Assembly: GCA_002914845.1 (NCBI GenBank)
Contig: JXTC01000048.1
Span: forward strand, 1,299,997 to 1,363,996
From: Trema orientale
Taxonomy: Eukaryota; Streptophyta; Magnoliopsida; Rosales; Cannabaceae
Reading direction: 5' to 3'
Length of the DNA: 64,000 bases
Notes under the pieces: generated by a model
Database searches by the model: none
The model's input: only the letters and a program-made list of their open reading frames with translations
Told to the model about the DNA's origin: nothing
Program-made: the position numbers and the translations under genes
In this document: in pieces, positions 27,501 through 40,065 of the stretch
How the letters are laid out: each line of letters opens with the position of its first letter
How positions within the stretch are numbered: the stretch's first letter is position 1

Positions 27501-30500
27501 TAATGAACAATACAAGTGTCACTGATTTGCATTCATGAGAAATACCAAAATCTTTTTTGCACCCGCATTAGCAAGCACCTGGTACATAAAATTGTTCAAT
27601 TTCACAATTTGTAATGGATTGAGGTATCGATACAGTTTTTGTTTCTTATCACCAAAAAAGTTAATATATTTACAACTTCACTTTGCAGAAATCCAACTAA
27701 AAGCCTTTAAGGTACAATGTCCTCTACTTCTAGTCATCCAGACCCAAAAAGACCTAATAAGAATAATTGGCTGTCTCTACCAACAGAAACCATTTATGCA
27801 AAAATAATTAAGTTATGCATGCATACACGTATACATACACGCATAAATACACATAAATTTAATTCCTGTATGTAAGTTTCTGAACTTGCCTGACTGAAAT
27901 ACCATAAGTTTCCCTCCAGTGCTCTTCATGGCCAGGAAAGCAGCCTAAATTAGGGAGGAAATATAATATTAAAATGCATGCTTTGATTATTGATACACAA
28001 ATATCACTCCATGTCATATGAACATGTGAAGAATGCAGTATTCCAGATTCTTGTAGCTAGCACAGAGTGCAAAAAGCACTGTTACTCTGTTAGTAATAAA
28101 GACACCTAAAGATCTCAGCATTCTTTGTCCATGTAAATATGTACGATGCACGTGTCCAAATGTCCCCCAACAATTCTAACCTAGTTAAAAACACCCAAGT
28201 CCAAAAAAGAAAATTACTAAGCCTAATCAATTTTATAGAGTAAACCCATACTGAAAAGCCAAAGTTTAATCGCAACTTTGCCTACCCCTTCCCGAAAAAA
28301 ATAAATCTTCAAGAACATAACAAGAATATCTAAGTTATGTTTGCTACAAAATAGTGATCCAATCAGTTTTTGGCTTCTTGGGAGCATCCATCCAAACATT
28401 ACATCACCTGCATTTTCGCTTGGTTACTTGTGGATGTTCAAATATTTAACGACTTGAGTATATATACAAAGCTATGACTTTCAACAATTTAAACTTTATT
28501 AAAGTCACACTAAAACATCATAAACTGATGGACCAATTTTACCTTTTCCTTCTTCTTCTTCTTCTTCTTCTTCTTCTTTTTTTATTTTTATTTTATTTTT
28601 ATTTTTTATTTCCTATTTCGACAAAAAGAACCTAGCACGCAGTTGTATTGCACAACAACAATTTTATCGAAATAATTCAGTTTAGTTGAGATAAGATTCT
28701 TCATCTTAGGTATGTTTGTGGTTGTACACAAGAAATCAAAATTTAGGCTTCACATAGTATCAGGTAAGAAATCATTGTTATCCAAAAAACTACTGACATA
28801 TGTGTTTCCAGGTATAACAGCACAAGTGAAACACAAGATTCACAACAATGTCTTGATCAAAATTGCATACCTTAATTGCAGCACCAAACGCTGATTCAGC
28901 AGATTTACTATTCTGAAACATGGTTGGAATGCTTTCCAGCAATAACTCTAAATGTTGGCGGCACTAGATCCCACCAGAAAAGGGGGAAAATGAAAAAGTC
29001 AACAAGAAGAAATTGCTCAACAACTAAGACAAGATCAATTTATTATTTGCAAATATTGCCTAAAACACAACATTATTAGATTAGGAAAAAAATGTAACAA
29101 TAAAAAAAAATAACGGGAATAACAACAGCCTTAGATATTAACCTCGGATAGAGGAACAAGAACATCTGTCTGTAGTGGAGTATAAACATCTTGTACATCA
29201 GGAACTATTAGCATTAATGGCTGCAAACAGATTTTGGATGTCAGAATCACTGTAAATAACTGTTGAAAAGTTACAGGTCAAAACTACTCCATGAAACTAA
29301 TTACGTATACAGACAAACGTATGCACATTTATAGTTTTTCTTTCTTTTTTTTTTTTAAAACAAAATTTTAAGAAATGAAATTTTACTGAGATAACAATTT
29401 AGAAAGGAAGATAAGCTGTGACCCTCAACAATATTATTAAGAAAAAGGTGACCACAGAAATGCTTTCCAATTCAACCATGGACAAGGAACATTCCCAAAC
29501 TATTATCAGAGTAGATATCAATAAGCACAACCAATATTAAATTGTTCAAAAGAAAGTTCTGATTCTCGGAAATCTCTCCAAAGATCCTTATAATTCTTTA
29601 AAGCCACAAACCCATAGAATAGTAAGACAATCTATGTCAACATTTAAAAATAAACTTGGCATGCACAACTAAAAAAACAGAGCCACTGAATGTCTTATGT
29701 GCAGAGACACAGAATGTTGTGTGTGTGTGAGTGAGAGAGAGAGAGAGGGAGAGAGGAACTTTGTTTGCTCTTATGAGACTCATTGAATTTGAATTGAAAT
29801 CTAATGTTCTATGTGCAGAGCCACTAAATGATGAACTTTGTTTGCTCTTATGAAACTAATTTGAACTTGATGAATATCTTCCAGTTTAAACTACCAATTG
29901 CATTCACTGAAATAAAGAAGTGATCACAATCAGTCAGAGATCCTCAATGTATGACGTTTTTAGGAATGAAGAGATGCTATATTCTGGAAGCAAATCTACT
30001 TATTAGTTAATAATTGTTCTTTTCTTCCAGCATATCTACCCACAACCCCGATAACTCCTTAAAGGCCCTAAGCCTCAACTTTGATGCACATGGTAAATTT
30101 TTGCCGGCAACTCATTAAATATCTTTCAATCCATCCTGCTAAATGACAAAACCAATATGTGAAAAGCTCTATTCATGTGAGTTGAAACTGTGGTAGCAAC
30201 ATCAACTTTGCTTGATTAGAAAAATAAAGTAGGCAGACCAGTCTTTCTCATCTTCTCATTAGATAAAACAACCATTAAAACACAACTACGCAGCAAACAA
30301 ACAGCCAGTCAGCACTGCAGGTCCAAGAGAATATATGTACATTAAAAATTAACAGAATCCTATTTAGGCATTAGACATTTTTGTATAACACGTGTGGCCC
30401 TTCAATTGGATATGATATTTATCATAAATGCTAATTGCAGAAGACAATTATGCTAAAGTTCAGACAAACCAAAATGAGATGAATTCTTTTTTCACACATT

Positions 30501-33500
30501 ATACCGACCCATCCCAAAAATGCTTTGTATAATTCATAAAAGAATCAGGACATATTTTCTTTAACAGGAAATGTAAAGATAATTCTCAACTTCACTCACT
30601 AACTCAAATTTTATGACAAGACAAAACAAAGATGACTTATATTTGACCTGCTGTAATGCACGTTTCAAATTGTAAAAATGGATTGTTGAGTCAAAGGTAG
30701 CAATTCCCACAATTGTCCGAGGGCCTTCCTGTGCCAATGAAAGCATCAAGTTATCAGTAATATAAATCCTGTTTTTCTTTTCCATTTTATTCTCTTTATA
30801 TAAACATCACCACGTAAAATATATCCCAATGAAAAAAAACAAGGAACAATTTGTTAAGATGACAGGCCTCTGAGCATAGAGGACATAATGAAAGAAAGAA
30901 AGAAAATTCATTCGCAATTCTATTCATGACTGCAAACCAATTTTCAATAATATGCGATGAATGAAATTCATGAAATATTAAAATGCTAGAGATATACACT
31001 CCCATGTTTCAATTGTTTCCACAAAGTCAATTTCCATGTAAATCAATACACTAAACAGAAAAAACCAAGAAACATAAATCAATTAAAATTACAAGGTAAT
31101 CAATATAAAGTTACAATATATAAATACTATTTGCAAATATGACGGCAACTGTCCCAGACGGCCAGACCCAATACATTCTTTCATTTCTCTTTCTGATCCT
31201 TCGTACCAAATAAGAGGGATGACTTTTTATTTCTTTCTTTCCATTCATACAAAATAAGAGAAAACTCACAACCTTCTCTTTATTTCCCTCACTTGATTAT
31301 GTACTTCTCTTTCCTTCTTATATCCTATCCCTCCTCCCAAAAATGGCCCAAGAAAATTTCTTATTAGCACAAAAAAGTGGTATGTCTATACAGTTTCCTG
31401 AGGTTAGGAGTCACAAACACCAAGAAATGGAGGACCAATAAGGACATTAATGAATCACCAAACTCATATAATTCCTAGACAGCACAATTAAAAGCTCTAG
31501 ATCTGGCAAACAAAGAATAAGAGAAACTTACAGGGAGATCAGAAATGACTTGATTGATTGCACTGCAAGCTGCAGCAGTTGCACCAGTTTGTATCGCATT
31601 CATGGACACATCAACGAGGAAAAAATACACTGCTGGCATTGGATCACGCACCTAGAATCGCATACATCATAGATTTAAATGAGGTCACTCAGAAAAGACA
31701 ACAAAACAAGATACCACTTAATAACTAAATTTTGAGAACCTCATTTCACCCAAAAAAAAAAAAAACATTTTGAGCACTACTTCAGTTAATGCTAATTTAC
31801 AAGTGTTAGGTAAGACCAAGTAAGAAAACCTCTTGCAAAAAGTCTTCAATTCAGCATATAATTGGAATAAGATAAAACATCCCCTAATATGCATGCACAG
31901 CTGTAGCCAAGTGATTGAAGTTAATACATTTTTGTTTGTTTCCTTCTCTTCTACTCACATCTTCTCTTGTTATCTTGTTGCAACTTTATATGTCTATTAT
32001 AATACTTTACATTCTATTCTCCCAGACAGCCTAGAAAATCAGTACAACCAATATGTGCAACAAATAATCATATATTGATCCAAATAATAGGTGTGGGGCA
32101 TTAATGATTGAAAAACCTATTTGTTTTGGCCGTAAGATGGCAGTTGTAACCGGGAATTGTGTGGAGATAGCAATTTTTTGGATTATTTGGTTGGAAAAGA
32201 ATTCGTAAGTCACTAACCATGTATTCTTTTGTTGCAACAAATTCGACAGTTCCTCTACACAGCTCTGGTCTTTCATCCGCATCTCGACGCCTACCGTCGG
32301 GCCCCAGATTGCAGTGGTAGTCACGGGGCGTCTCATCAGTAAATCCTACAACGGGCAATGGGATAAGATGTTGGTTTCCAAATGACACTTGCACATCCAT
32401 AAGTGGTAGATACTAACTATACAAATAATTAGTATCGCATTCCTCTCATTGCATTAAATGAAGATGAAGATATGGTGCCTTTTGCGCCACAAAGCAGGCT
32501 ACATATGTTATCACAAAAAAGGTACAAAGATGAGCATGCACTTATACTTACCACACAAGTTACAGATGAATCGCTTTCCCTGGTCAATGAATTTCATGAA
32601 AGGATTTATGTAGCCCTTGCAGCGAGAACATCGAACAGGACCGCTTTCACCAAAATCCACAACCTACAACACAAAATATAATTAACACACTTATGCCTAG
32701 TCTATTTTCAATAGTATCAATATAATCTGTTAAATTCTAATGCCAAATATAAGTCAGATAACATCATTCAGAACACTATAAAGGAAGCCTCTCAATGCCA
32801 GTTTCATGATCAATTTCTTTACTTGTATTGGGTCATCTGATGGATGAGGAAGGGCAAGCGGTTGGACCAGCAAAGCTAAAGGCATCCCTGATGTTGTCAA
32901 AAGGTCAGAAGTGCATGGTATCTGTCAAATTTTGGGAAAAGAAGAATTACCAAATTAATACCAACAACATAGTGTATCCAGTGAGGTCGAGATTCAAAAG
33001 ACTGAATATTGAGATTTCCCAAATAACTTCCATGCAACGCAAAGAAACTCTAACCTGATTGATAGTGCACCTCATGTAACGTGGACTACAATTCCCAGTG
33101 TCATTAACAATATAATCACTTGTAGCAGGCTTTAAGAAAATGAAAAGCAATCAGAAGAGAACAAATAGCAATTAAAAAGTCCTATGGCTAGATACTGGAT
33201 TTCTCAAAACAAAGTAATAACTTCATAAGGCTCATGGATGGATAATCACCGGAGGAGAATTGGCCTGATTGCCTTGACGAGTTGCATGCAGGATAACTGA
33301 AGAACTTGGTAAGGGCCTTGGAATTTGATTTGGGTCAATTCTAGTTGATCCAGCAACAGGAGCTCCTGTTTGACCAATAGCAGGTTGTATAGTTGTCATG
33401 GATTGATTTGGCTGTTGCTGGGGTGGCATTCCATACATTCTGGGTGGTTGTGCAGGACCAGGAACTGGTGGAGGAGCCACCTAGAACAAAAGAGACGAGA

Positions 33501-35697
33501 CAAAAAAGTTCAGAGCAAAGTGAAATGCTTTGAAAGTTGCATCCAACATATCTTCCTCCACAATTACTAGTATCACATCATCATATCACCAAGGAATAAC
33601 CATCAATTTATTTTTATTTTTTAACAATAACAACAATAAAATAGCATTCTTGTTTATACAGCTTATTATGAACTTATGCATGTATTGGAACATCGTATAA
33701 CACTCTTATCAATGTTCATAAAACTTTTTGTGTTAATTATGAAATCAGAAAAGGAAAGAGCATGAGAGGATAATAGTCCAATTGGATGATTCAACAGCCA
33801 CCTCCACAATTATGCCTTCAGCTTCATCGTTCAAATTCCCTTCAAGAGTACATCATTCATAAAAGAGTACTAGCAACACTATTTTTCACTCTCTTTTACA
33901 TTTATGTCTCATTACTTGACACATGGACTCCACTAAATATGTCGTATTATAATAATATACAAATCATTGTTGGAGCCCAAATGTAAAGCAATAAGATATG
34001 AGAATATAAAAAGAGTGAGAAAGAAAGCATTGCTAGCACTCATCTTCCTAAAAACATGGAAACTAAAAACACATAAAAGACCCACCCTCCGGAAAATTTT
34101 AAAAAAGAGTGAGAAAAGAAGCATTGCTAGCACTCATCTTCCTAAAAACATGGAAACTAAAAACACATAAAAGACCCACCCACCGGAAAATTTAAAAAAA
34201 GAGAGAAAAAAAGCATTGCTAGCACCCATCTTCCTAAAAACATGGAAACTAAAAACACATAAAGGACCCACCCTCAGGAAAATTTTACCTTTCTCTTTTG
34301 GGTTTTGGGAGGTAAACCCTCTAGCATATCTTGATGCTTTACGAATATATGAATTTTTACTTTTATGAGAATGAAAGACTTAAGGGCTATTATGGGACAT
34401 GTGTCCAAGGTAAGTCATCAAGAAGATACTCAAATCTTAAAAATGGTTAAACTAATCAAACTCTGAATGAAGTACTTTTGCATGCATCCTTTATCTCTAG
34501 TGATGCAATAGACATACTTTTCTCAAATGAATGCACGTAACCTTTTTCTTTAATTGTTTACTACTATCATCATTTCATAGTTGTGGCATGGATACGTATT
34601 GCAAACAAGGCAATGTTAAACAAATATTACATCCTAATGGATAATACAAATACCTCCCAAAAACAAAAGTTTTTGCAAGTGGAACTCACTGCAAACAGAT
34701 AAGTATAAAAACAAAGAAGAAATCAGCATAAAAAAAAGGAGGTAAAGAGACTTCAAAAATACTATATTGCCCAGGAAAGTCATGTAAATGATAATATGGT
34801 GCAAAATAAATCAATACACCAACAGTAACAAGGCATAAATTCAGGCAACACAGGCTGCCATACCTGTCCAGGTTGCACTGGCCATGTAGGTGAGCCAAAA
34901 TGAGAACCTGTAGCTGAAAAAGGTGATGGTGGTTGCACGGGAGGACCTGCTGGAAGATCAGTGCTCATTGTTGGAGCACGAGGAGGCACAACTGCCGTTG
35001 TCGGCGGTCCAAAAGGCGGTTGCTGAACATTTCCAGTCGGCGGAAATCGGGGACCACCTGGCACAGCCCCTGAACCAAAGCTTGGTGGACCATTGGTCAT
35101 CAATCCACCTGGAGCCCTATATGGTGGCACAATCTGACCAGTAGCAAAAGGTGAAGAACCAGGAATAGGTTGAGCACCTGGTGGCAGTGATGGTGATGCT
35201 ACTGGACCGCTTGGTAAACTAGACGACGGAGGAACACCAGAAGGAAGTGGCCCAGAACCAGGTGGAATGTAACCACCCAATGAAGAGGGCAAAGACCCGG
35301 GAGGTGGTCTTGACACAAATGGTGAAGGCTGGCCTACGGGTGGCCCGGAAGGTCTTACTGGTGCTCCACCAGAGGGTAACATGGCTTGTGGGGGTCCTGA
35401 TGGCGGCATTGCAGGCCTTGCAAGTGCAGCTGGAGGAGGTCCAGGGCGAGAAAAGGGTGGTGGTGCACCAGGGAATCCCTGGGAAGGGGCTGATGAAGCA
35501 AAAGGCGGCGGCTGGCCAAATGGGGCAGGTCTAGGACCAGAATTAGGCAAAGACGGGGGCCGGTAGAGATTCAAATTCTGCAAATTCTCAGCCAAGGAAT
35601 CAGGAACTCTTTGGGCATTTGGGTTGTAATTCGGAGGTGGTGTTAGGCTGTTACTGCCGGGCCTAGGTGCCCCTGGAGGAGGCACATTCGCAGCCAT
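20935..35697 (-). CDS. SEC24: COPII coat protein SEC24 (CEF/SEC24C clade), 24 coding exons, 1089 aa
   Basis: Cargo-adaptor subunit of the COPII inner coat. It pairs with SEC23 and selects cargo for ER-to-Golgi vesicles. Exons: 34864-35697, 33250-33480, 33055-33129, 32823-32921, 32552-32663, 32218-32345, 31532-31651, 30648-30728, 29143-29220, 28871-28963, 27890-27944, 26990-27066, 25926-25997, 25708-25791, 24835-24954, 24658-24726, 24350-24427, 24097-24235, 23574-23738, 23325-23470, 23065-23244, 22120-22208, 21974-22005, 20935-21047, totalling 3270 nt. Residues 1 to about 355 are Pro/Gly-rich and disordered. The zinc finger has C425, C428, C447 and C450. The trunk starts near MPAVYFFLVDVSMNA (about 498-512), followed by beta-sandwich, helical and gelsolin-like parts, ending HRQIQMKMSS. 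Intron 11 (27067-27889) has a GC donor. The CSRCKGYINPFMKF finger and the length fit the CEF (SEC24B)/SEC24C clade, not SEC24A. B versus C is undecided. A 5' UTR intron is possible. Confidence 0.95.
24545..24590. repeat. GA microsatellite in a SEC24 intron
   Basis: Uninterrupted GA dinucleotide of about 23 units in the intron between coding exons 16 and 17 of SEC24. It is a likely length-polymorphic marker and explains the Ser/Leu-rich spurious frame on the minus strand. Confidence 0.95.
28549..28577. repeat. TTC microsatellite in a SEC24 intron
   Basis: About nine TTC units followed by T-rich sequence, in the intron between coding exons 10 and 11 of SEC24. It is simple sequence without other features. 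Confidence 0.8.
34008..34290. repeat. Three-copy minisatellite in SEC24 intron 1
   Basis: A unit of about 95 bp repeats three times head to tail, starting near 34008, 34106 and 34200. Each copy contains AAGCATTGCTAGCAC, CTTCCTAAAAACATGGAAAC and GACCCACCC, and ends in GGAAAATTT. Copies differ by a few substitutions and indels. It is adjacent, without spacers, so it is a tandem minisatellite and not a CRISPR-like array. Confidence 0.9.
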
Positions 35698-36270
35698 TGA
35701 CCAATCAAATCAAAAACCCAGATCCCCTTTTTCTCTTCAATTTATATCAAATCCTTCAGGTAATACTGAAATCCCATTTCAACAATCCACGATCCAAAGG
35801 TATATCAACGAACAAAAAGAAAAAGAAAAAAAAAAAAAAACACCCATTTCAGAATCATCACCAAAAACAAAAATTAATTCCAGAAAATTAAACAATAACT
35901 CTAAATTCGCAAACTATACAATTTTCCAAATCGAAAAAAAATCAGATAAAGCCAGATCATTCATCTTCTTCCATCTTACTCAACCTCAATCCTAACAACA
36001 GACTAACCCAAATCAAAGACTATATAGATTCACCCATTTCTTGCAACACTTCATAATTATGCTTTTTCAATAGTATATATAAAGAGATCTAAAGAAAAAT
36101 TGTCGTTGAAAACTGAATTATGAGTTATAATTAGGTATAGAAAGAGAAGAAGATGCACCAGACGATAATGGTGGATTGCTGCGAGCGCCGATGATGCTTC
36201 TTCTTCTTCTTTCTCTTTCGCGCGAGTCCTGAAGACGAAGCCACTGAAATGACGAACCCAAAATGAGGAG
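35698..36270 (-). promoter_or_regulatory. SEC24 5' leader and promoter region
   Basis: Upstream of the SEC24 start codon. The CG-bearing, pyrimidine-rich block at about 36165-36250 (TTCTTCTTCTTTCTC and CGCGCG words) contrasts with the AT-rich 35700-36160, suggesting a leader exon near 36160-36250 spliced over an intron to just before the ATG. A plausible donor is GTGCATCT at about 36157. The acceptor is not certain and no clear TATA box is seen. Confidence 0.4.
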
Positions 36271-36673
36271 CTTTTTTATTTTTATTTTATGATTTTTCTT
36301 TTTTATTTTCTTGAAATGATTTCCATGATTTATATTTACAGACTGGGGTTGGGTTGGGTTGGGTTCGGTGTTTTGTACTGAAATTTGTTTATTTACTTTT
36401 TTCTGATTTTTATTTTTAACTTTTAACCTTTTTTTTTAGGAGAATTTTTAACTTTTAGCCTTTATGCTATATAGATTATAGAGAGTGCCGACCGGTTACA
36501 ACTAACTGCCAATTGGACAGTGCCACGTAATATTGTAGCGTCACTATTTGGGCTGTGTACGCCGTATGGAAGCAGAACCCAGTGTTTGCCTTTTATCAGT
36601 ATGCCACGTCAGAAAAATAAAAAAATTTCCTTTTTTTGAAGAATGAGAATGTGCCAATGTGGACACTTTTTTA

Positions 36674-36857
36674 GAATAATGCTATAGGGTACCAGTGGTG
36701 TCCAGCACCATAATGATGTGTCAATCTGTCACTGGCTAATCATAATTATAATTCAGGTGGGGCCCAGGTGAGACCCAATTTATTAATTAAATCATCCAGT
36801 GACAAACAGACATGTCATTGTGGTGCTGGGCACCACTGGTGCCTTATAGCATTGTTC
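36674..36857. mobile_element. Short TIR MITE, about 185 bp
   Basis: Terminal inverted repeats of about 62 bp: left AATAATGCTATAGGGTACCA and right, read backwards, AACAATGCTATAAGGCACCA, both followed by GTGGTG-CCAGCACCA-type sequence and ending at TGTCACTGG. The short centre is GC-richer than the flanks. It has no coding capacity and no clear target duplication. It lies 0.5 kb upstream of the SEC24 leader. Confidence 0.85.
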
Positions 36858-37087
36858 CTCTTTTTATCATTATTTTTACACTTTCCAATCTTATGCTTAA
36901 TTATGATTTTTTTTCTTTTTTTACATATTTGAATTCTATTTTGACTTCTATATTATAAGAATGTGAAATCAAATTTTAAATTTATATACTAAACAGTGAG
37001 TTCAAAAAATATAAAAATTAAAAATTAATAGAGTGCAATTAACAATGAAAAATGTGTTTACTTGCACATAACTTCTAAAATAAGCCC

Positions 37088-37235
37088 ATAAGGCTAGCTC
37101 AGTGGGTTGGGTGGGATTAGAATTGGGTACTAAGTTAGAAATTCGATTCCCAAAATGTGTGAATTATTTTCCTTTCTTTATAATAACTAAAGGTCATTAA
37201 TTAAACTCCACTTAAAAAAAAAAATCACTATAATA
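37088..37235 (+). mobile_element. tRNA-derived SINE, copy 3
   Basis: It starts AAGGCTAGCTCAGTGGGTTG (box A), has AAATTCGATTCCC as box B, and ends in AAGGTCATTAATTAAACTCC followed by an A tract. It is the closest of the three copies to a tRNA in its promoter boxes but does not fold as a full tRNA with intact acceptor stem, so it is not a tRNA gene. Confidence 0.75.
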
Positions 37236-37440
37236 CTCGTGCTTGTATAAGTGTCAAAATTCAATATTTCATATGACTATGCTTCCAATTCTAGGGATTT
37301 GGACTTTTTTTACCTAAGTTTTCAAAAATGATACTAAAAATACAATCTTCGCAAAGTAATTATTTTTTTCATGCTATATTCAGTAGTATTTTTCTAAATA
37401 TTTTAGTTATTGGAAATCGAGAAACTAATTTAATTACTGG

Positions 37441-38160
37441 TAGGGGTGTTCATGGTCGGTCTGGACGGTCTAAATCGCCAATCTAGAAATTAATCCGAAT
37501 GTAGGGTTTGGTTGGTTTACCAATCCATGCGGTTTGAGTTGGTCGATTCAAACCGGCCAGACCACACCTACATTTTTGCGGCCGGTTTGGGTGGTTTCCG
37601 CGATTTAAAAACTTACAAATTTTGAATTATTACAACATCAACTAAGCTCATATCATAATCATATTTCATCTAAAATTTAAAGTCCAAATATAAAACGAAA
37701 CCATAACATAGTTAAAAGATACAACCAAATCGAAAGCCCTACTAAACTTAAATTTTAGTTACAACTTACAATCTAATCAAAATTGAATAGCAAACTTAAA
37801 ATTTTTAATCTTAAACACATTACAACAACAAGATTTAAAGTCTAAAATATCATAAGAGTCTTAAGTGACATAGTCTTAAATGAGCTAAAAGTAATTATTA
37901 CTCAATTAGAATGAATGAGCTTAAATTTTTAACTACTACTATACATATTTTTTAAAAATATATATATATATACAAACTTATTGGCCGGTTTGGTTTGAAT
38001 CCGACCGAAATTGTCTAAAACTGAAAACCAAACCGGTCAAGTCGGTTTTTATTTTTTCTAATCCGTAATCGGCCGTTTAAGAAGAGAATCCGCCTAGATT
38101 GGGCGGTTTGGACTGGATTGGGCGGTTTCCACGGTTTGGCTGTTTTTTTGAACACCCCTA
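37441..38160. mobile_element. hAT-type MITE, 720 bp, exact 8-bp target duplication
   Basis: The ends are TAGGGGTGTTCA and TGAACACCCCTA-like (GAACACCCCTA), flanked by the exact 8-bp direct repeat ATTACTGG at 37433-37440 and 38161-38168. A T/CAGGGGTGTTCA terminus plus an 8-bp duplication is characteristic of hAT elements. The subterminal regions are rich in GGCGGTTTGG/CCGGTTTGG words, which resemble hAT transposase-binding repeats. No transposase is encoded. Confidence 0.9.
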
Positions 38161-38730
38161 ATTACTGGAAACTAAGAACTAATTTGTTTTCTGGTAACCA
38201 AATTGATTTCTAGTTTTCAGCAAACCAAATTAGTTTCAAATAATATTTTTCTTTAGTTTCTAATAATCTTTGTTTTTTGATTATATATAATCAAATTGGT
38301 TTTTTTTTTTTTTTGAGGGGGAAAGAGAATTTAGTTATTAATTTTAAGAAACTAAACTGGTTTCCAGTAACTAAATTGATTTCTTGGTTTTGAGAACTAA
38401 ATTAGTTTATCAGTTTCCAGTAATAAAAATATTTAGAAAAACACAACTGAATGTCGTATGGTAAAAATAATTATTCTGAGAAGGTCGTATATTTGATGTT
38501 TTTTTTTTTAAGTCGTACAGAGTGTCATTTTCTCCCAATTCTATGCATGATTTGTTTCGAGGAAATTGGACACGACATGTTGAGTTTTAGGGTGAAATAT
38601 CCTTTTTAGGCAAATTATTTTGAACAATTTTTCTAGGATTGTCGCAATATTTATGGTTCTAGAAAAGTTATAGATTTATATCCGAATTTTTGGCGTATTT
38701 ACCTCCTAAATTCTATTGTAGATTAGCAAT

Positions 38731-39280
38731 ATTGCTTATGAGTTTTTAGTTTTGATAATTAGGTCCTTTAGTTTACAGATTAGTAGCAATCACTCCAATC
38801 TACCAATAGAAATAGTTATGTGACCTCCACATGGGTAAAGGAACAATTGATACATTACTATATGGAACAATTGATACATTACTATACCCAATTGCTAGAG
38901 AAAAAAACAAGCTTTAGGGGAAAATAAAAATTTTAAACTAATTCAAAATAAATTGAGATTATCTCTAAACTAATTTCAGTTGGTCCAATTTAAATTAATT
39001 TAGAGTTGATCTCCATTTATTTTGAACTAGTTTAGAATTTGAATTTAAACTTTTTTTTTCCTAATGCTTTTACTTTTCCTTCATGGCAATTTGGTGTTGT
39101 ATAATATGAAATATACCCATAAGACACTCGGTTTGGAGGTAACATGCCTTTTGTTAGTTTCTTAACATCTACTAATGAATTAGAGATTTTGTTTTTTATG
39201 ATATTAATGAATTAGAGTTGATTACCTCTAATATGTAAATTTAATGACCTAATTGCTAAAGGTAAAAACTTAGGGCCATA
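38731..39280. mobile_element. Long-TIR MITE with internal hairpin
   Basis: The left arm ATGAGTTTTTAG...GATAATTAGGTCC pairs with the inverted right arm GACCTAATTGCTAAAGGTA...CTTAGGG over about 75 bp. A second imperfect inverted repeat of about 38 bp (38936-38974 against 39000-39038) sits inside. A 27-bp tandem duplication with TGATACATTACTATA occurs at 38848-38895. Related words ATTAGCAAT and ATTAGCATA flank the element, an imperfect duplication. Confidence 0.6.
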
Positions 39281-39299
39281 AAAAAAAAATTAGCATATC

Positions 39300-40017
39300 A
39301 TTTTTTAAATTATAGTACAAGTGCAACATTTTTTTTTCCATTCCACAAAATCTAGAGAATTTTTTAAGAAAAGCCAAAATTTAGGTAAAACATAAAAAAT
39401 TGTTATCTTTTGTGAAATTGAAATATTGTATCATTTATTAAATCAAAAGAGAATTATCTAACTTTTTCTTTTTTGGGGGTAAAGTTGATTTATGTACTTA
39501 AAATTTATATGAATTTATGGGTTTATAATTTGCATTAATTAAAACCACATACATTTTTTTTTTGCTACGAAATTAATCTTATTTTAGCCTTAAACAACAT
39601 ATCGTTTTTATTCATTTGTACCTTCGCATTACGAATCTCTAACTCCAAATTTTGAAATCTTCCTCAATTTGCCTCTAATGAATTCTCAACATTTCCCTAT
39701 TCGACCTCATCAAATCCCATATTCATCCAAATAACGCTTTGACTAGTTCTCAACCGCACCTCACTTAAGGTTTCTGTTTCAAAACCAAATAAGACCAGTA
39801 CATACACCTCAGGTCGAACGTGAGTCTGGCTATCATGGTCGGCGACGTAAACTCAAAGCCGATCATCCCAATCCTAAATATCAAGCTCATCGGAACTATA
39901 CTGAATCTCCATTTCTGACGATGCTCACAACTCAGCTCAATGACCGAGTCAAGTCCGGTAGCCACAAGAAAGAATCAGTCATCGAGTTCAGGTGCAGCCA
40001 TGTCCAGAATCACAAGT

Positions 40018-40065
<48 letters not shown>

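Noticed and set aside
34008..34290. CRISPR-like repeat array
   Set aside because: Units are adjacent without spacers, diverge from each other and sit in a plant intron.
34923..35566. Plus-strand frames opposite SEC24 exon 1
   Set aside because: They are complements of the Pro/Gly/Ser-rich codons of the real exon, giving Gly/Ala/Val-rich nonsense.
37088..37160. tRNA gene
   Set aside because: Box A and box B words are present but the acceptor stem and cloverleaf are not, and the same head occurs with a common 3' tail at two other places, so it is a SINE.
39765..39965. 66-codon minus-strand frame in balanced-composition DNA
   Set aside because: It might be a decayed gene fragment but I recognise no family, and there is no splice or start context to support it.
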